Source: Sphingobacterium detergens (GTDB taxonomy: Bacteria > Bacteroidota > Bacteroidia > Sphingobacteriales > Sphingobacteriaceae). From it: a DNA stretch of 64,000 nt. Below, piece after piece: positions 30,633 to 40,874 of the stretch. The notes beneath the pieces are model-generated. The model ran no database searches. It was not told the origin of the DNA and saw nothing but the letters and a program-made list of their open reading frames with translations. The translations under genes and the position numbers were made by a program. The stretch lies in assembly GCF_003610355.1 (NCBI RefSeq), contig NZ_RAPY01000001.1, positions 310,001 to 374,000 of the forward strand, written 5' to 3'. Every line of letters begins with the position of its first letter. Position 1 is the stretch's first letter.

Positions 30633-33029
30633 ATGAGTATAGCTAAATATTTCCTGCCTTATACCTTATGCCTTGGCTTGTTATGGGGAGCGCTAGGTAC
30701 AGATGCTGTCAAAGCACAATCTGCAACATCCTTTGGTGGAAGTGTTGTCGGTCTACCCGTGCCTTATCTTGAACCCAATCCTGCGACCTCGACCAAATTA
30801 TCTCTGGGCAAATCTAATCTTCCTTGGATTGTGTTTTCTGATCGTAATGATAATTACACCACGACCTCGCCAGGAGGAACACTGATGATGGAGAAGTTAA
30901 CCTTTATGCAGCCATTCTATGTTTCGGAAGAAAAAGATGGTTATCTAAAGCTGTTACGCTTCAGCGAGAATATGGTGCGTGGGCTTAAATTGAAAGACAA
31001 AAAACATGCAGAAAGTGTGGGATGGATTGCTAAAGATAAATTATTGTTATGGCAACGCTCTTTTGTTGATGTCGCGACCCGTTTTCCAAATAAGGCATTG
31101 ACGATTATTAATGATGTTGAACCTTTGGTCGCCGGACAATATTATTTTGACAAAAAAGATTCGATTTATGTTTTTGATGGTCCAGATCTGAAAAATGGAA
31201 AAGCGAAAGTTGCACTTCATAATTATGTATATGTCTTTAAAAAATCGGATGATGGCAAGCAGCTGCTTATCGGTTCGGCCGATCAGTTTGTCCCCAGAGA
31301 GGCCGGCAAATATGTGAAAGGATGGGTATCCTCGTCTGTTGTTCAGAACTGGGGCCACCGTTTGTATTTTGCGCCCTATACTTTTCAGTCTCCAGAAGCT
31401 GATGTTGTTATGGAGAAGATCAATAAAGATCGTATCGATGGGCTTGAGCCTTACAAAATAGACCCACTGATCGATACGGCAAACATTACTTTATTGGGCG
31501 TACCTGTGCAAACGGTAGATGAATCGGGAATCGTGACAAACTATGCCATTGACGTATTCAATAAGACTAATAATAAACTATTGACGATCAACGGTGCCGA
31601 ATTGACTTACCCTGGGTTAATTAACCTCATTAAAAATAGATCGAAAATCAATATTATTTTTGTTATCGATGGTGGAAATGCCATGCGCAACCACTTTGCG
31701 AGCTTGACGAATACTATTCAAGGATTTGAAAATAGTGTTGAAACGATTTTTAACAAGCAGAACATAAAGTATGGTAGTGTGGTCTTCCGAAACCCTTCTT
31801 CTTGTGGTGGACGAACTGCAAAAATGGAACTTACCGAAGACTTCCGCAAGTTGACGGGCTTCTTACGGGAGCAATCCAAGATCACAAGCAACTGCGATCG
31901 TGGTAATTCTGAACAACCTCTTTTTGAAGGCATAGGCGAAGCAACCAACTTGGTTAAAGATGTGGCAAAGCAAACAAATCTATTTGTGATTGTAGGATCT
32001 ACAGGCAATTTGGGCGGTGCCAATCCCAGTCAGATCTCGTCTATTGCCCGAAGGGTTGCGGATGTAGAAGGTCGGATGGTTATGTTACAAGCGTACAATA
32101 GCACGCAGACGACATTCAATGATTTCATCGTACAATCGAGAAAATTGGTGTCTAGCGAAGCTTATTATGCTGCTGAACGACGTAAATTTCAATTGGTTAA
32201 AGGAGAGGCTTTCGGAAATCAATCCTACGATTTTAATCTGACGGATTCAATATCGTATTACTTGGATTTTCCGAAAAATAGCCTTATCCAGGGGGGAGTG
32301 GTGTTTCCAACCCGCGGTTCATCGCTCAACAACAAGAGTTTCAATGTCGCATTTTATCGTTTCATGGATGAAACTCGCGAGGATATACGCTCACATATAC
32401 ACAGCTTGGATAGTGCCTTCCGCCTAACGGGAATAGAAAATGCCAACATCAATCCAAGTGTTGCCAAATCATTAGGCGGCAAGTTTAACCAGGATGTCGG
32501 TGAATCAATGCCACATAATGCCTTTAAGTTTGCTTCTATGCTGAAATTTAGCCCTGACTTGCAGTACCAATTAACAAAGGGTTTGGATTTTGATCTTGTT
32601 TTGAATACGGGGGAGTTCAACGAATTCAACAGCACCTTGTCTGTCATGACCGGAGATAATTTGGTCAAAGATGATAATTCATTCAGAAAGAAACTGTATC
32701 AGAATTACATTGAGGCCTATAAGAAGAAATGGCCAATGTATAGTGCTGGAGCTGTCGACAAATGGACCATTGGAAAGTATTTTTCAGTTATGTTAGGGCT
32801 TCCTATTATCCACAATACATTTACAGATATGAAAGTGGAAGCATTAAAAAATAAGAAGGAAATGACACTGGAAACTTTTGAAGCTTATATTGTTTATCTG
32901 CAGCAGGTGATGGCAATGACTAGATCGTATGCTCAAAATCAAGGTAAATTTTTCTCCAATGGGGAGCAATATTACCGTGTCCGTGGTAGTTTCTTTAATA
33001 TCAATGCACCTCAAACAACCAGCAAATGA
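30633..33029 (+). CDS. tssR: T6SS-iii periplasmic/outer-membrane-associated protein TssR
   Basis: 798 residues, the size of Bacteroidetes TssR. A Sec signal (YTLCLGLLWGALGTDAVKAQ) targets the periplasm. SH3-like beta-rich N-terminal region, then a von Willebrand A-like domain at about 345-520: INIIFVIDGGNAMRNHFASL resembles a DxSxS motif with the Ser residues replaced, and LFVIVGSTGNLGGA is the later strand; the rest is helical. Expected to form the large periplasmic part of the trans-envelope complex. Its stop overlaps the start of tssH (ATGA). Confidence 0.8.
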   Translation: MSIAKYFLPYTLCLGLLWGALGTDAVKAQSATSFGGSVVGLPVPYLEPNPATSTKLSLGKSNLPWIVFSDRNDNYTTTSPGGTLMMEKLTFMQPFYVSEEKDGYLKLLRFSENMVRGLKLKDKKHAESVGWIAKDKLLLWQRSFVDVATRFPNKALTIINDVEPLVAGQYYFDKKDSIYVFDGPDLKNGKAKVALHNYVYVFKKSDDGKQLLIGSADQFVPREAGKYVKGWVSSSVVQNWGHRLYFAPYTFQSPEADVVMEKINKDRIDGLEPYKIDPLIDTANITLLGVPVQTVDESGIVTNYAIDVFNKTNNKLLTINGAELTYPGLINLIKNRSKINIIFVIDGGNAMRNHFASLTNTIQGFENSVETIFNKQNIKYGSVVFRNPSSCGGRTAKMELTEDFRKLTGFLREQSKITSNCDRGNSEQPLFEGIGEATNLVKDVAKQTNLFVIVGSTGNLGGANPSQISSIARRVADVEGRMVMLQAYNSTQTTFNDFIVQSRKLVSSEAYYAAERRKFQLVKGEAFGNQSYDFNLTDSISYYLDFPKNSLIQGGVVFPTRGSSLNNKSFNVAFYRFMDETREDIRSHIHSLDSAFRLTGIENANINPSVAKSLGGKFNQDVGESMPHNAFKFASMLKFSPDLQYQLTKGLDFDLVLNTGEFNEFNSTLSVMTGDNLVKDDNSFRKKLYQNYIEAYKKKWPMYSAGAVDKWTIGKYFSVMLGLPIIHNTFTDMKVEALKNKKEMTLETFEAYIVYLQQVMAMTRSYAQNQGKFFSNGEQYYRVRGSFFNINAPQTTSK

Positions 33030-35530
33030 CGATCAGCAACTTTAGTGAATCCGTTAAATTAGCCATTCATATTGCTCAAGCTTTAGCAGAGGAATATCAT
33101 CAGAACCAATTTGGTCCAGCTCATTTGCTGAAAGCGTTGATGCATAAGGATGTTGGCTTGCGACAATTTGTTCAGTCTATTCATAAAGATGATCAATATA
33201 TTGCTGAGTGGGCCGAAATTCGTATGGACGAGTTGGAACGATCGAATATTGCGGTTCCAGCCGAAGAAATAAAAGGAAATGAAGGTGTCATTCGTTTGCT
33301 GGATGAGGCTGATCTCGTCAGGATCAAACTCGGGCTTGATTTAATCACACCCATCTGTTTGCTCACGGCCATCTCAAAGGCAGGAATTGCTTTTGATGTC
33401 AATCAATTAAAATCCTTTCCGATCAAGGAGAAAGAAATATATGATCTCTACGTAGATCAGAATCAAATCGGTCAGGCTGTTTCGAAAGGTGGAAATGAAA
33501 ACAGCGATACAACGAGTAGCGCTGCGGTAAAGGGAGCATTACATCAGTATTGTGTAGATCGTCTGCAATTGGTGCGTGAAGGTAAATCTGACCCGATTGT
33601 GGGGCGGGATAAGGAGATCCGGATGATGATGGAGATCCTCTGTCGGCGCAACAAACCCAATGTTATTATTGCTGGTGAAGCTGGGGTGGGTAAAACTGCG
33701 CTAGTAGATGGTTTTGCGATTGATATTGTGAATGGAAATGTGCCGGCACAGTTGAAAGATGCTCAACTATTCGAACTGGATCTGGGGGCTTTGATCGCAG
33801 GGGCAAGTTACAAGGGGGAAATCGAAGATCGCTTAAAAAAGATTATCACGGAAATAAAAGGTTTTGATAAGGCGATTTTGTTTATCGACGAAATTCATAC
33901 GTTGTTAGACAATAAAGGACCGATAGGCTCTGGTGCCGGAAATCTGCTGAAGCCCGAATTGGCAAGGGGTGAAATCACGGTAATAGGAGCAACAACCTTG
34001 GATGAATACCGAAAGATCATCGAACCTGAACAGGCATTTAACCGACGCTTTGAGCTGCTCCAGGTAGCGGAGCCCTCGGAGGAAAAAACCATCAAGATGC
34101 TCGAGAAAGTGCTGGATAAATACGAACAGCACCATGGCTTAAAAGTCGAGCTGGATGCACTTCCTGTCGTCGTGACGCTGGCAAAGCGCTACATGAAGGA
34201 TCGGCATCTGCCAGATTCTGCATTTGACCTCATGGACCGTAGTATGGCGGCTTTAAAGTTGGCACAAAGTGGTTCATTGGAAATTCTTGAAAATGCCGAT
34301 AACGAATTTGAAGTGTTGAAATCGGGTCAGCAGCATAAAAATGAGATTCAGCTCTTGAATGATTACAAATGGCTGACGGAGGTACTTTTTAATAAGTTAA
34401 GTCCGATTCTGTTGGGCTTGCTGACCGAGGAAACAAGTTTTGAAGATTTTGACTCCGTAGCACAATACAATGAATATCTGACGCGGATTGTCCCCTTGTT
34501 AAAGGAGCAGGCGCAGCAACTAGCAGACACAGTGACTAAACAGGATATTGTGGCGGTGATGGCCTATAAAACAGGGATCCCGATGGGTAAACTGCAGGCT
34601 GGAGAAAAGGAAAAGCTGCTACAGATCGAAAGTTACCTCCAAAAACGTGTTGTGGGACAAGATCAGGCTGTGAAAGCAGTGTCCGAAGCGATATTGGAAT
34701 CAAGAAGTGGGCTGAATAAAAAAGGTCAGCCGATAGGTTCCTTTTTCTTATTGGGACCGACTGGAACGGGAAAAACGGAGCTCGCTAAATCAATTGCTGA
34801 ATTTTTATTTAATGATGAAAAAGCAATGATTCGTTTTGATATGTCCGAATTTAAGGAAGAGCATAGTGCCGCATTGCTGTATGGTGCTCCTCCGGGATAT
34901 GTGGGCTATGAGGAGGGTGGACTATTGGTCAACAAAATTAGACAGCAGCCCTATTCTGTATTATTGTTCGATGAAATTGAGAAAGCGCATCCGTCGGTAT
35001 TTGATACTTTTCTTCAAATATTGGATGAGGGGCTTATGCATGATCGTTTGGGTAAAGAAGGTGATTTTAGCAATGCGCTGATCTTGTTTACCTCCAATAT
35101 CGGTAGTGAATGGATTGCAGGGCAAATTGAATCAGGGCAGGGCTTTCCAAAACATAATCAGCTCATGGATATTATGACCGCTCATTTTAGACCTGAGTTT
35201 TTGGCGAGAATATCTGAAATTGTGCCTTTTGCACCGATATCTGAAGGTAATGTTGTGAAGATATTTGATATACAATTGCGACAGCTTATCCAACTATTGG
35301 ATAAGCAGGCTGTAGCACTGCAATTGACAGAAGAGGCGAAAAAGGCAATTGCGCTGAAAGGATTTACACCTAAATATGGTGCACGACAACTTGCTGCAGG
35401 AATCAGAAATGAACTGCGAAGACCCATTTCCAAAATGCTGATCGCGGGAGAACTGAACCGGGGCGATCTGTTGACAGTGGACTGGGATGAAAAGGAAGAA
35501 AGATTGATCTGGGATATAAAACAGAAATAA
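33026..35530 (+). CDS. tssH: T6SS sheath-disassembly ATPase ClpV (TssH)
   Basis: 834 residues, ClpB/ClpV architecture: N-domain (1-150, [20 protein letters not shown]), first AAA+ with Walker [10 protein letters not shown] from about 217 and Walker [10 protein letters not shown], short middle domain, second AAA+ with GPTGTGKTE from 577 and [16 protein letters not shown], and the ClpB C-terminal domain. It unfolds contracted TssB/TssC sheath with ATP so subunits can be reused. The ATGA overlap with tssR indicates coupled translation. Confidence 0.95.
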   Translation: MTISNFSESVKLAIHIAQALAEEYHQNQFGPAHLLKALMHKDVGLRQFVQSIHKDDQYIAEWAEIRMDELERSNIAVPAEEIKGNEGVIRLLDEADLVRIKLGLDLITPICLLTAISKAGIAFDVNQLKSFPIKEKEIYDLYVDQNQIGQAVSKGGNENSDTTSSAAVKGALHQYCVDRLQLVREGKSDPIVGRDKEIRMMMEILCRRNKPNVIIAGEAGVGKTALVDGFAIDIVNGNVPAQLKDAQLFELDLGALIAGASYKGEIEDRLKKIITEIKGFDKAILFIDEIHTLLDNKGPIGSGAGNLLKPELARGEITVIGATTLDEYRKIIEPEQAFNRRFELLQVAEPSEEKTIKMLEKVLDKYEQHHGLKVELDALPVVVTLAKRYMKDRHLPDSAFDLMDRSMAALKLAQSGSLEILENADNEFEVLKSGQQHKNEIQLLNDYKWLTEVLFNKLSPILLGLLTEETSFEDFDSVAQYNEYLTRIVPLLKEQAQQLADTVTKQDIVAVMAYKTGIPMGKLQAGEKEKLLQIESYLQKRVVGQDQAVKAVSEAILESRSGLNKKGQPIGSFFLLGPTGTGKTELAKSIAEFLFNDEKAMIRFDMSEFKEEHSAALLYGAPPGYVGYEEGGLLVNKIRQQPYSVLLFDEIEKAHPSVFDTFLQILDEGLMHDRLGKEGDFSNALILFTSNIGSEWIAGQIESGQGFPKHNQLMDIMTAHFRPEFLARISEIVPFAPISEGNVVKIFDIQLRQLIQLLDKQAVALQLTEEAKKAIALKGFTPKYGARQLAAGIRNELRRPISKMLIAGELNRGDLLTVDWDEKEERLIWDIKQK

Positions 35531-35652
35531 CCTGTATGTCGTTTTAGGACAGCGGAATAGCGGGCGTAAATAATGAATATTTACCAATATTTTGTTATAT
35601 TGTATATAAAATAGGAAAAATTTAAATAAGTATAAACTTAATTTTTTGAAAT

Positions 35653-36099
35653 ATGTTTGAGTACGAAATTGGTGGAAACGAAAGAAAAGTAGAGACTTCG
35701 GAGTCCATTGTGGACATCTCGTTCAATAAAACGATGTTTATTCAGAAGCTGACTGACAATGAGCCTTTACGCCCTGAAAAAGTTGAAGGACTAAAGAAAG
35801 TAGATGATGTCTTTGCCCATTTTAAACCTAATGTGGATGTATCGTTTGAGGACGAAGATGGAGCGGCAGTAAACGAGAATTTGAAGTTTCAAAATCTTGG
35901 CGATTTTTCGGCCAAGAATCTAACGCAACAAAGCGATTTTTTATCTAACATTAGTGTACAGAAAGATCTTTCTGCGAGTGTAATCAAACAGCTGAAGTCA
36001 AATAAAACGTTGAAATCAGCGATTGAAAACGCGGAAACTAAAGAAGCATTTATTAATGTGCTAAAAAATTTCATCGCAGAATTGGAAGCAAATAAATAG
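35653..36099 (+). CDS. tssB: T6SS contractile sheath small subunit TssB
   Basis: 148 residues. NEPLRPEKVEGLKKVDDVFAHFKPNV and the acidic-helical C-terminus (FINVLKNFIAELEANK) match the Bacteroidetes TssB family. Binds TssC to make the sheath that drives the Hcp tube. It lies 7 bp before tssC. The 122-bp gap before it is AT-rich and may hold an internal promoter, but no clean TAnnTTTG is seen. Confidence 0.9.
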   Translation: MFEYEIGGNERKVETSESIVDISFNKTMFIQKLTDNEPLRPEKVEGLKKVDDVFAHFKPNVDVSFEDEDGAAVNENLKFQNLGDFSAKNLTQQSDFLSNISVQKDLSASVIKQLKSNKTLKSAIENAETKEAFINVLKNFIAELEANK

Positions 36100-36106
36100 G
36101 AAACAG

Positions 36107-37492
36107 ATGGCAAATACACAACAAGAAAAAGCGGCGCAAGCGGGTACCGCTGCCGGATATAAAGAAGTAAAAGATAGGTCAGCGAAAGAAAACCTGCAAG
36201 ATAGCTTGGATAAATTGGTTCGTGTCGGTGGTTTTGATCTTTTGGAAGCCTCTGTGGACGGGATTCAGAATTTGAATCCTGAAAGGAAGGCACGGAAGCA
36301 GATTTTTTTGAGTGATGATCAGAAAAAGAAAGAACGGGAGCAGCTGAAGAAGAAGATGGAGTTATGGGTGGATCTTTTGGAGAACTCGGATTCTGTTGCT
36401 GGAATGGTGGAGAAAAGTGCTGAAAAATTAAAAGTTGCTGAAGAGACCTTGAATCGTAATTTGGGGGTGGCATTGGAAGCTAGCCGCGAACTGGAGCAAT
36501 CTTACCGTTCGGTACATTTATTCTACAAAAATACGGAGTCGGATAAACTGGACAACGTGGTCTTGATGAATGCAAGTATGGATCAACTGACGGACCTGGA
36601 CAATCCTCGATTTATCGAATATGTTTCCGAAGAATTTAAACAAAATTATGATCGTCTGGATCTTCGGGATAATTATTCGCTATTAGTGGTCCCTGGCTAT
36701 TTAGGTTCCAATAAGGTGTTGGACCGTTGGGCAAAGATTGCCAATGTCAATAAAGCAATGCTGGTAACAGACTTTGCGGATCTGGATCAACCTGATGATG
36801 TCATCGATCTGTTTACTTCAGGTAATTATACCAGTGCTGAAGCCTATAAGTCGAATGTCATTATGACAACCAATTGGTTGATCGGGCGTGAAAAAAATAC
36901 CACTGTTGGCGAAGAGGAGGATCTGACTGTACCAGGCTCTGCTGCTTTGGCGGGGAAAATGTACTACACATTGATGTCACAGGTGACTGCTGGTAAAAAA
37001 CATGGTACAATCAATGAGGTCGATGGTGTAAAATTCGACTTGAAAAAAAGTGAGATCTCCCATCTTGAACGTATCGGTCTAGTACCGATGGTGAATGAAT
37101 ATGGTAAAGTAATGGCTTTCTCGGCCAAAACATTGTTCAATGGAGATAATATTGGATTACAAACTTATTCGGTTGTCCGTGTATTTGATTATGTCACCAA
37201 AGTCTTGTTTGATTTCTTAAACAGAAGAGCTTTTGAGAACTGGACAACCAAAACCGAAAAAGACCTTCGTGCACAGATCGTTAAGTTTCTGGACAGTATC
37301 CAAGGACCAGACAGACTAATTGAACGATTTAAGATTATGCGTTTTGAACGTGATGATCAGCAGAAAGATAAGATTCACTTGGACATCCACATCACACCTT
37401 ATTTTCCGGCAAAAAGTTTTATGGTAAAACTTGATGGTTATAAAGGGGAGGATGAAAGCACAACTTGGGCAAGTGAATATAACCAACAATAA
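36107..37492 (+). CDS. tssC: T6SS contractile sheath large subunit TssC
   Basis: 461 residues. After a helical N-terminal arm (about 1-130) come core sheath motifs: RFIEYVSEEFKQNYDRLDLRDNYSLLVVPGYLG, AKIANVNKAMLVTDFADL and the C-terminal IVKFLDSIQGPDRLIERFKI and DIHITPYFPAKSFMVKLDG, typical of the TssC/VipB family. Forms the sheath with TssB; substrate of TssH. Confidence 0.95.
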   Translation: MANTQQEKAAQAGTAAGYKEVKDRSAKENLQDSLDKLVRVGGFDLLEASVDGIQNLNPERKARKQIFLSDDQKKKEREQLKKKMELWVDLLENSDSVAGMVEKSAEKLKVAEETLNRNLGVALEASRELEQSYRSVHLFYKNTESDKLDNVVLMNASMDQLTDLDNPRFIEYVSEEFKQNYDRLDLRDNYSLLVVPGYLGSNKVLDRWAKIANVNKAMLVTDFADLDQPDDVIDLFTSGNYTSAEAYKSNVIMTTNWLIGREKNTTVGEEEDLTVPGSAALAGKMYYTLMSQVTAGKKHGTINEVDGVKFDLKKSEISHLERIGLVPMVNEYGKVMAFSAKTLFNGDNIGLQTYSVVRVFDYVTKVLFDFLNRRAFENWTTKTEKDLRAQIVKFLDSIQGPDRLIERFKIMRFERDDQQKDKIHLDIHITPYFPAKSFMVKLDGYKGEDESTTWASEYNQQ

Positions 37493-37502
37493 GTGATTTG
37501 AA

Positions 37503-37934
37503 ATGGATTTTTACTTAGATAAACCACTGCAGCTGGACCTTCCGGTTCAAAGTCAACGCTTAAAAGAGGCTGACCTGGGGAGATCCATTTCAAACTACCT
37601 GGAGCTGATCATATTTACGCGCAAAGGTGAACACCGATTCAACGCCGATTTTGGCTGTGCAATCTGGGATCTTGATTTTGAGCTTATTGTCAGCGAAAGC
37701 CTCTGGGAAGAGAAGTTCCGAAAATCGTTGCTGGACTCGATCACGCGATATGAATGGCGTATTCAGCAGGTTACGGTACAGGTCAATATTTCTGAGGTGG
37801 AGACTTTTTTTCCAAAACGGAATGTGGCTGAAATTAAAAAGAAGGTGATGATCTATGTGGAAGGAAAGATGGTGGAAACGGGCGAACGATATGCGTTCAG
37901 CACTTCGCTTTTTCTAAGCCCACTATCTAAATAG
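37503..37934 (+). CDS. tssE: T6SS baseplate protein TssE (gp25-like)
   Basis: 143 residues. The gp25/lysozyme-like fold is indicated by ISNYLELIIFTRKGEHRFNADFGCAIWDLDFE (about 29-60), where the E-h-R/G-C/A-D pattern of GPW/gp25 proteins is clear, and IQQVTVQVNISEVE. Nucleates sheath assembly at the baseplate. 10 bp separate it from tssC and from tssF. Confidence 0.9.
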   Translation: MDFYLDKPLQLDLPVQSQRLKEADLGRSISNYLELIIFTRKGEHRFNADFGCAIWDLDFELIVSESLWEEKFRKSLLDSITRYEWRIQQVTVQVNISEVETFFPKRNVAEIKKKVMIYVEGKMVETGERYAFSTSLFLSPLSK

Positions 37935-37944
37935 TGAGATTTAA

Positions 37945-39795
37945 ATGAACGATATTTTTTATTCGAGCAAAGAGGAGATTCGGAACAGGATCATCAAGAA
38001 AGCACAAGAACTTTGGGGGATTCAAAAGGTTTTTGACTTCGATCCCTTAGTTCTGCTATTAATGGAGGTACTGAGTAGTGAGATTTTTCAGGTTTCCAAT
38101 GATGTGCACGATTTTGAAAACAGAATTTTCGATAAGATCGGTCGTCTGTTGGCACCGGATTATCTTGTCGCTCCGCTTCCCGCTCATGCTATTCTATTTT
38201 ATCAACCCAATGAAAATGAGGTGTGTGTAAGCCCTTATCTTCAGATGAACATGAAGAAGAAAATTGCAGCTGGGGGCTCAAAAGGAGAGAAGATGATGGA
38301 AATGAATTTTTCAAGTTTGGAGGAGGTTGATCTGTTTCATGGAAAGATCCGTTATATGGCTACGGCCCGCCAATTGTACGAAGTGCAGCCCAACTCGAAA
38401 AAAGTATTGGGGAAATCGGTACACCTGACGACAGAACATGCCATCTATTTGGGGATCAAATGCTTGGAGGAGCATAAGATGAAATCTTTTGAAGGGTTGA
38501 ATTTTTATTTTGACTGGGGAAATTACCAAGTTAACCGAGAGATGTACAAAGTACTGAACTTGGGAAAATGGTATCTCAATGGAGTCCCAGTGAAGCATCA
38601 TCAGAATAGATTTCTAAAGAAAAGTTGGCGATCAGAGGAGGAACTCTTTGGCCGTAAAAATTATCTTTTTAATCTGAGCCAAGATATCGAAGGGTACTAC
38701 CAACAGCATTTTTTGACGTTGGATGATGATCTGGACGAGACCTGTTTTGGAAAGGAACAAAGTATACCTGAGGGAATTACGGCTAATTTTGATGCGCAGA
38801 TCGTCAGCAAACTGGATCAGGATCTGGACTGGATCAGAATTGATATGCCTACTTCGCTCCCAAATCAGCTTTTGGAGGAACTACATGTACAGATAAATGC
38901 GTTTCCAGTTGTTAATAAACGTCTGGTTGAAGGCAAACATCGCGTGAAGGCGCTTAAAAATATTGTCGCAATAGAAACTGCCGAACTTGAACAGCTGCTC
39001 ACGGTAGAGGATGTCGTGGATCAGGAGGGCGAACGCTATAGCGAAGTACCTTACAACCGGTCTGGGGTACATGCCGATGCTGGATTTTATACCGTGCGGC
39101 AGGGCGGTGTTGAGCGATTGGACGGTCGGACAGCGAAAGACCTATTGGATTACTTATTTGAGTTGATTAGAGATGAGAAAGCGGCATTTGCATCTTATAA
39201 TGCTGATTTTCTGAATACTATACTTCGTGAGTTGGATAAAAACCTAGCGTTAATCCAGCAAAAGGGTAAAGCACTGCATTTGAGCCAGAATGAGTTTAAA
39301 CAATATATTGTGATGAACGCCAAAAATGACGGTGATCTCGTGTTCACAAAAATGTGGCTGACACATGCTGAATTGGCAAACGGAATCAGTGTTGGCAGTC
39401 AATTGCAGCTACAGCTGGGGGCCGCAAAAAATTATGAACAGCTAGTCTTGTTGACCAATAGTAAAGGTGGTCGCTCTAGACTCAACCGGCGAGATAGCTT
39501 ACAAGCTTTCAAATACAATGTAACTACTGGAGATCGTATTGTCAGTAAAAACGATATCATCAATTTTATCAAGCTTGAGCTTGGCAATGTGGTAAAACGT
39601 ATTGAAATAAAGCCTGGAGTGGTTATGGACAGTGATCCGAGGAGAGGATTTCAAAAGACAACGGATATCTATGTAGAACCGGATCTGGCTTTTGATTTAG
39701 AAGGCTCGGAATGGAAGGAATTATTAGCCCAAGTGCTGGGGAAATTACAGGTACGCAGCAGTATGGAAGTGCATTATAGGTTATTAGTAAAATAG
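37945..39795 (+). CDS. tssF: T6SS baseplate protein TssF
   Basis: 616 residues, right size for TssF. N-terminal FDFDPLVLLLMEVLSSEIFQVSNDVHDFENRIFDKIGRLLAPDYLVAPLPAH is the diagnostic region; the C-terminus has GNVVKRIEIKPGVVMDSDPRRGFQKTTDIYVE. Forms the wedge with TssG and TssE. It is the last gene of the plus-strand core operon and ends 7 bp from the convergent tssG. Confidence 0.93.
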   Translation: MNDIFYSSKEEIRNRIIKKAQELWGIQKVFDFDPLVLLLMEVLSSEIFQVSNDVHDFENRIFDKIGRLLAPDYLVAPLPAHAILFYQPNENEVCVSPYLQMNMKKKIAAGGSKGEKMMEMNFSSLEEVDLFHGKIRYMATARQLYEVQPNSKKVLGKSVHLTTEHAIYLGIKCLEEHKMKSFEGLNFYFDWGNYQVNREMYKVLNLGKWYLNGVPVKHHQNRFLKKSWRSEEELFGRKNYLFNLSQDIEGYYQQHFLTLDDDLDETCFGKEQSIPEGITANFDAQIVSKLDQDLDWIRIDMPTSLPNQLLEELHVQINAFPVVNKRLVEGKHRVKALKNIVAIETAELEQLLTVEDVVDQEGERYSEVPYNRSGVHADAGFYTVRQGGVERLDGRTAKDLLDYLFELIRDEKAAFASYNADFLNTILRELDKNLALIQQKGKALHLSQNEFKQYIVMNAKNDGDLVFTKMWLTHAELANGISVGSQLQLQLGAAKNYEQLVLLTNSKGGRSRLNRRDSLQAFKYNVTTGDRIVSKNDIINFIKLELGNVVKRIEIKPGVVMDSDPRRGFQKTTDIYVEPDLAFDLEGSEWKELLAQVLGKLQVRSSMEVHYRLLVK

Positions 39796-39802
39796 CCTAG
39801 TT

Positions 39803-40753
39803 TTATAAGTATGACGTATGCCCGAGGATACTTTGATTGTGGCCATGTTTGTCACTTAAGTAGCTGTGTTTTACTTCGGGTAGAAGATCATATGTAATAT
39901 GAACGTTTAATTGAACGGGGAATAGATGGTCTAGCACAAGATGAATAATATATTCATCCTTGGCATTAGGCAAATAGTTCTTTAATAGTTGGGGATAGGA
40001 AGGACCTATCAGAATCGCGAGATAAGTTTCATTAAGTTCATATTGCATGGACGTCAAACTATCAACTCCAAGCTGACAATGACCTAGCAGGCCGGAAGAT
40101 ATATTTATCTCATGCCAATCTAGGACACGATCACGCGTTGATAGCTTGAGATCGATGGGGATATTGAGCAGATTGCGCAAGAGCTGTTGTGCATAGCCGA
40201 GATCATTTTTATGGGTATGAATTTCAGGAATAAAATGCATCCAGATCACACGTTGGCGTGCATTGAGTTTCTGTAGTTCAGGCCAGTTGGACAAAAGCAG
40301 GTCACTCATTTCTTGATGGCTTGTCTGCATGTCAAGACGGCTTTCATATTGATCTAAAAGAGTACGTAAATAAAATAATTCGTTTTCAAATGGAGCGAAG
40401 AATTTTCTTGCATTTTGTTCTTGGCGTCTTTTGTTGCGCACATCCTGAATCATAACATCTTCGTCAAGGATTTCACTGCCCGCATGTAGGGTATGAAAGA
40501 GACCTTCTGGAAGCATATCATAAAGTCCTTCCCGGTTCATGTTGATTCGGACAAACTCTTCATTGCTGCTTTCAGATAGATAGGTGTCAACCTGTTGGAT
40601 TTCTGTCGAGAAAGGGCGACGGCTCGAACCCGCGCAGCGAAAAATGATGTGATCTGGATCAACACCGCGCTGAATCAAGTCGGCGGCTTTTTGGCTTGCT
40701 TTGATATCCGAAACCATACTATTGCTTGAAAATAAACTGTCCTTTTTTTTCAT
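39803..40753 (-). CDS. tssG: T6SS baseplate protein TssG, inverted
   Basis: 316 residues. DHIIFRCAGSSRRPFSTEIQ (about 34-53), HFIPEIHTHKNDLGYAQQLLRNLLNIPI and WHEINISSGLLGHCQLGVDS match Bacteroidetes TssG. It partners TssF in the baseplate wedge. Unusually it is encoded on the opposite strand, tail to tail with tssF and head to head with tssN, so it is transcribed separately from a divergent promoter region (40754-40874). Confidence 0.85.
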   Translation of the reverse strand: MKKKDSLFSSNSMVSDIKASQKAADLIQRGVDPDHIIFRCAGSSRRPFSTEIQQVDTYLSESSNEEFVRINMNREGLYDMLPEGLFHTLHAGSEILDEDVMIQDVRNKRRQEQNARKFFAPFENELFYLRTLLDQYESRLDMQTSHQEMSDLLLSNWPELQKLNARQRVIWMHFIPEIHTHKNDLGYAQQLLRNLLNIPIDLKLSTRDRVLDWHEINISSGLLGHCQLGVDSLTSMQYELNETYLAILIGPSYPQLLKNYLPNAKDEYIIHLVLDHLFPVQLNVHITYDLLPEVKHSYLSDKHGHNQSILGHTSYL

Positions 40754-40818
40754 TGAAAGAATTATTTCTTGAACCCTAAAACTCGATCAGCTAATTTAAC
40801 TGAGATGAGTGATCAGTA

Positions 40819-40850
40819 TTGTAAATTTTTGTTTAAAGATAGTATATTTG
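40819..40850 (+). promoter_or_regulatory. Promoter of tssN-tssK
   Basis: TTG (40819-40821), 21-bp spacer, TATATTTG (40843-40850), an exact Bacteroidetes TTG / TAnnTTTG promoter. The start of transcription would be near 40857, which rules out the GTG start at 40809 for tssN and supports ATG 40875. Confidence 0.65.
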
Positions 40851-40874
40851 TTTGTGAATAGTGCATCAGTTGAA

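Noticed and set aside
35889..36473. 194-residue minus-strand ORF over tssB/tssC
   Set aside because: Composition (Ser/Pro-rich) is typical of an antisense shadow, and both sheath genes on the plus strand are secure.
40809..40874. GTG start for tssN at 40809
   Set aside because: A TTG/TAnnTTTG promoter lies within this stretch, so the mRNA would begin after the GTG.
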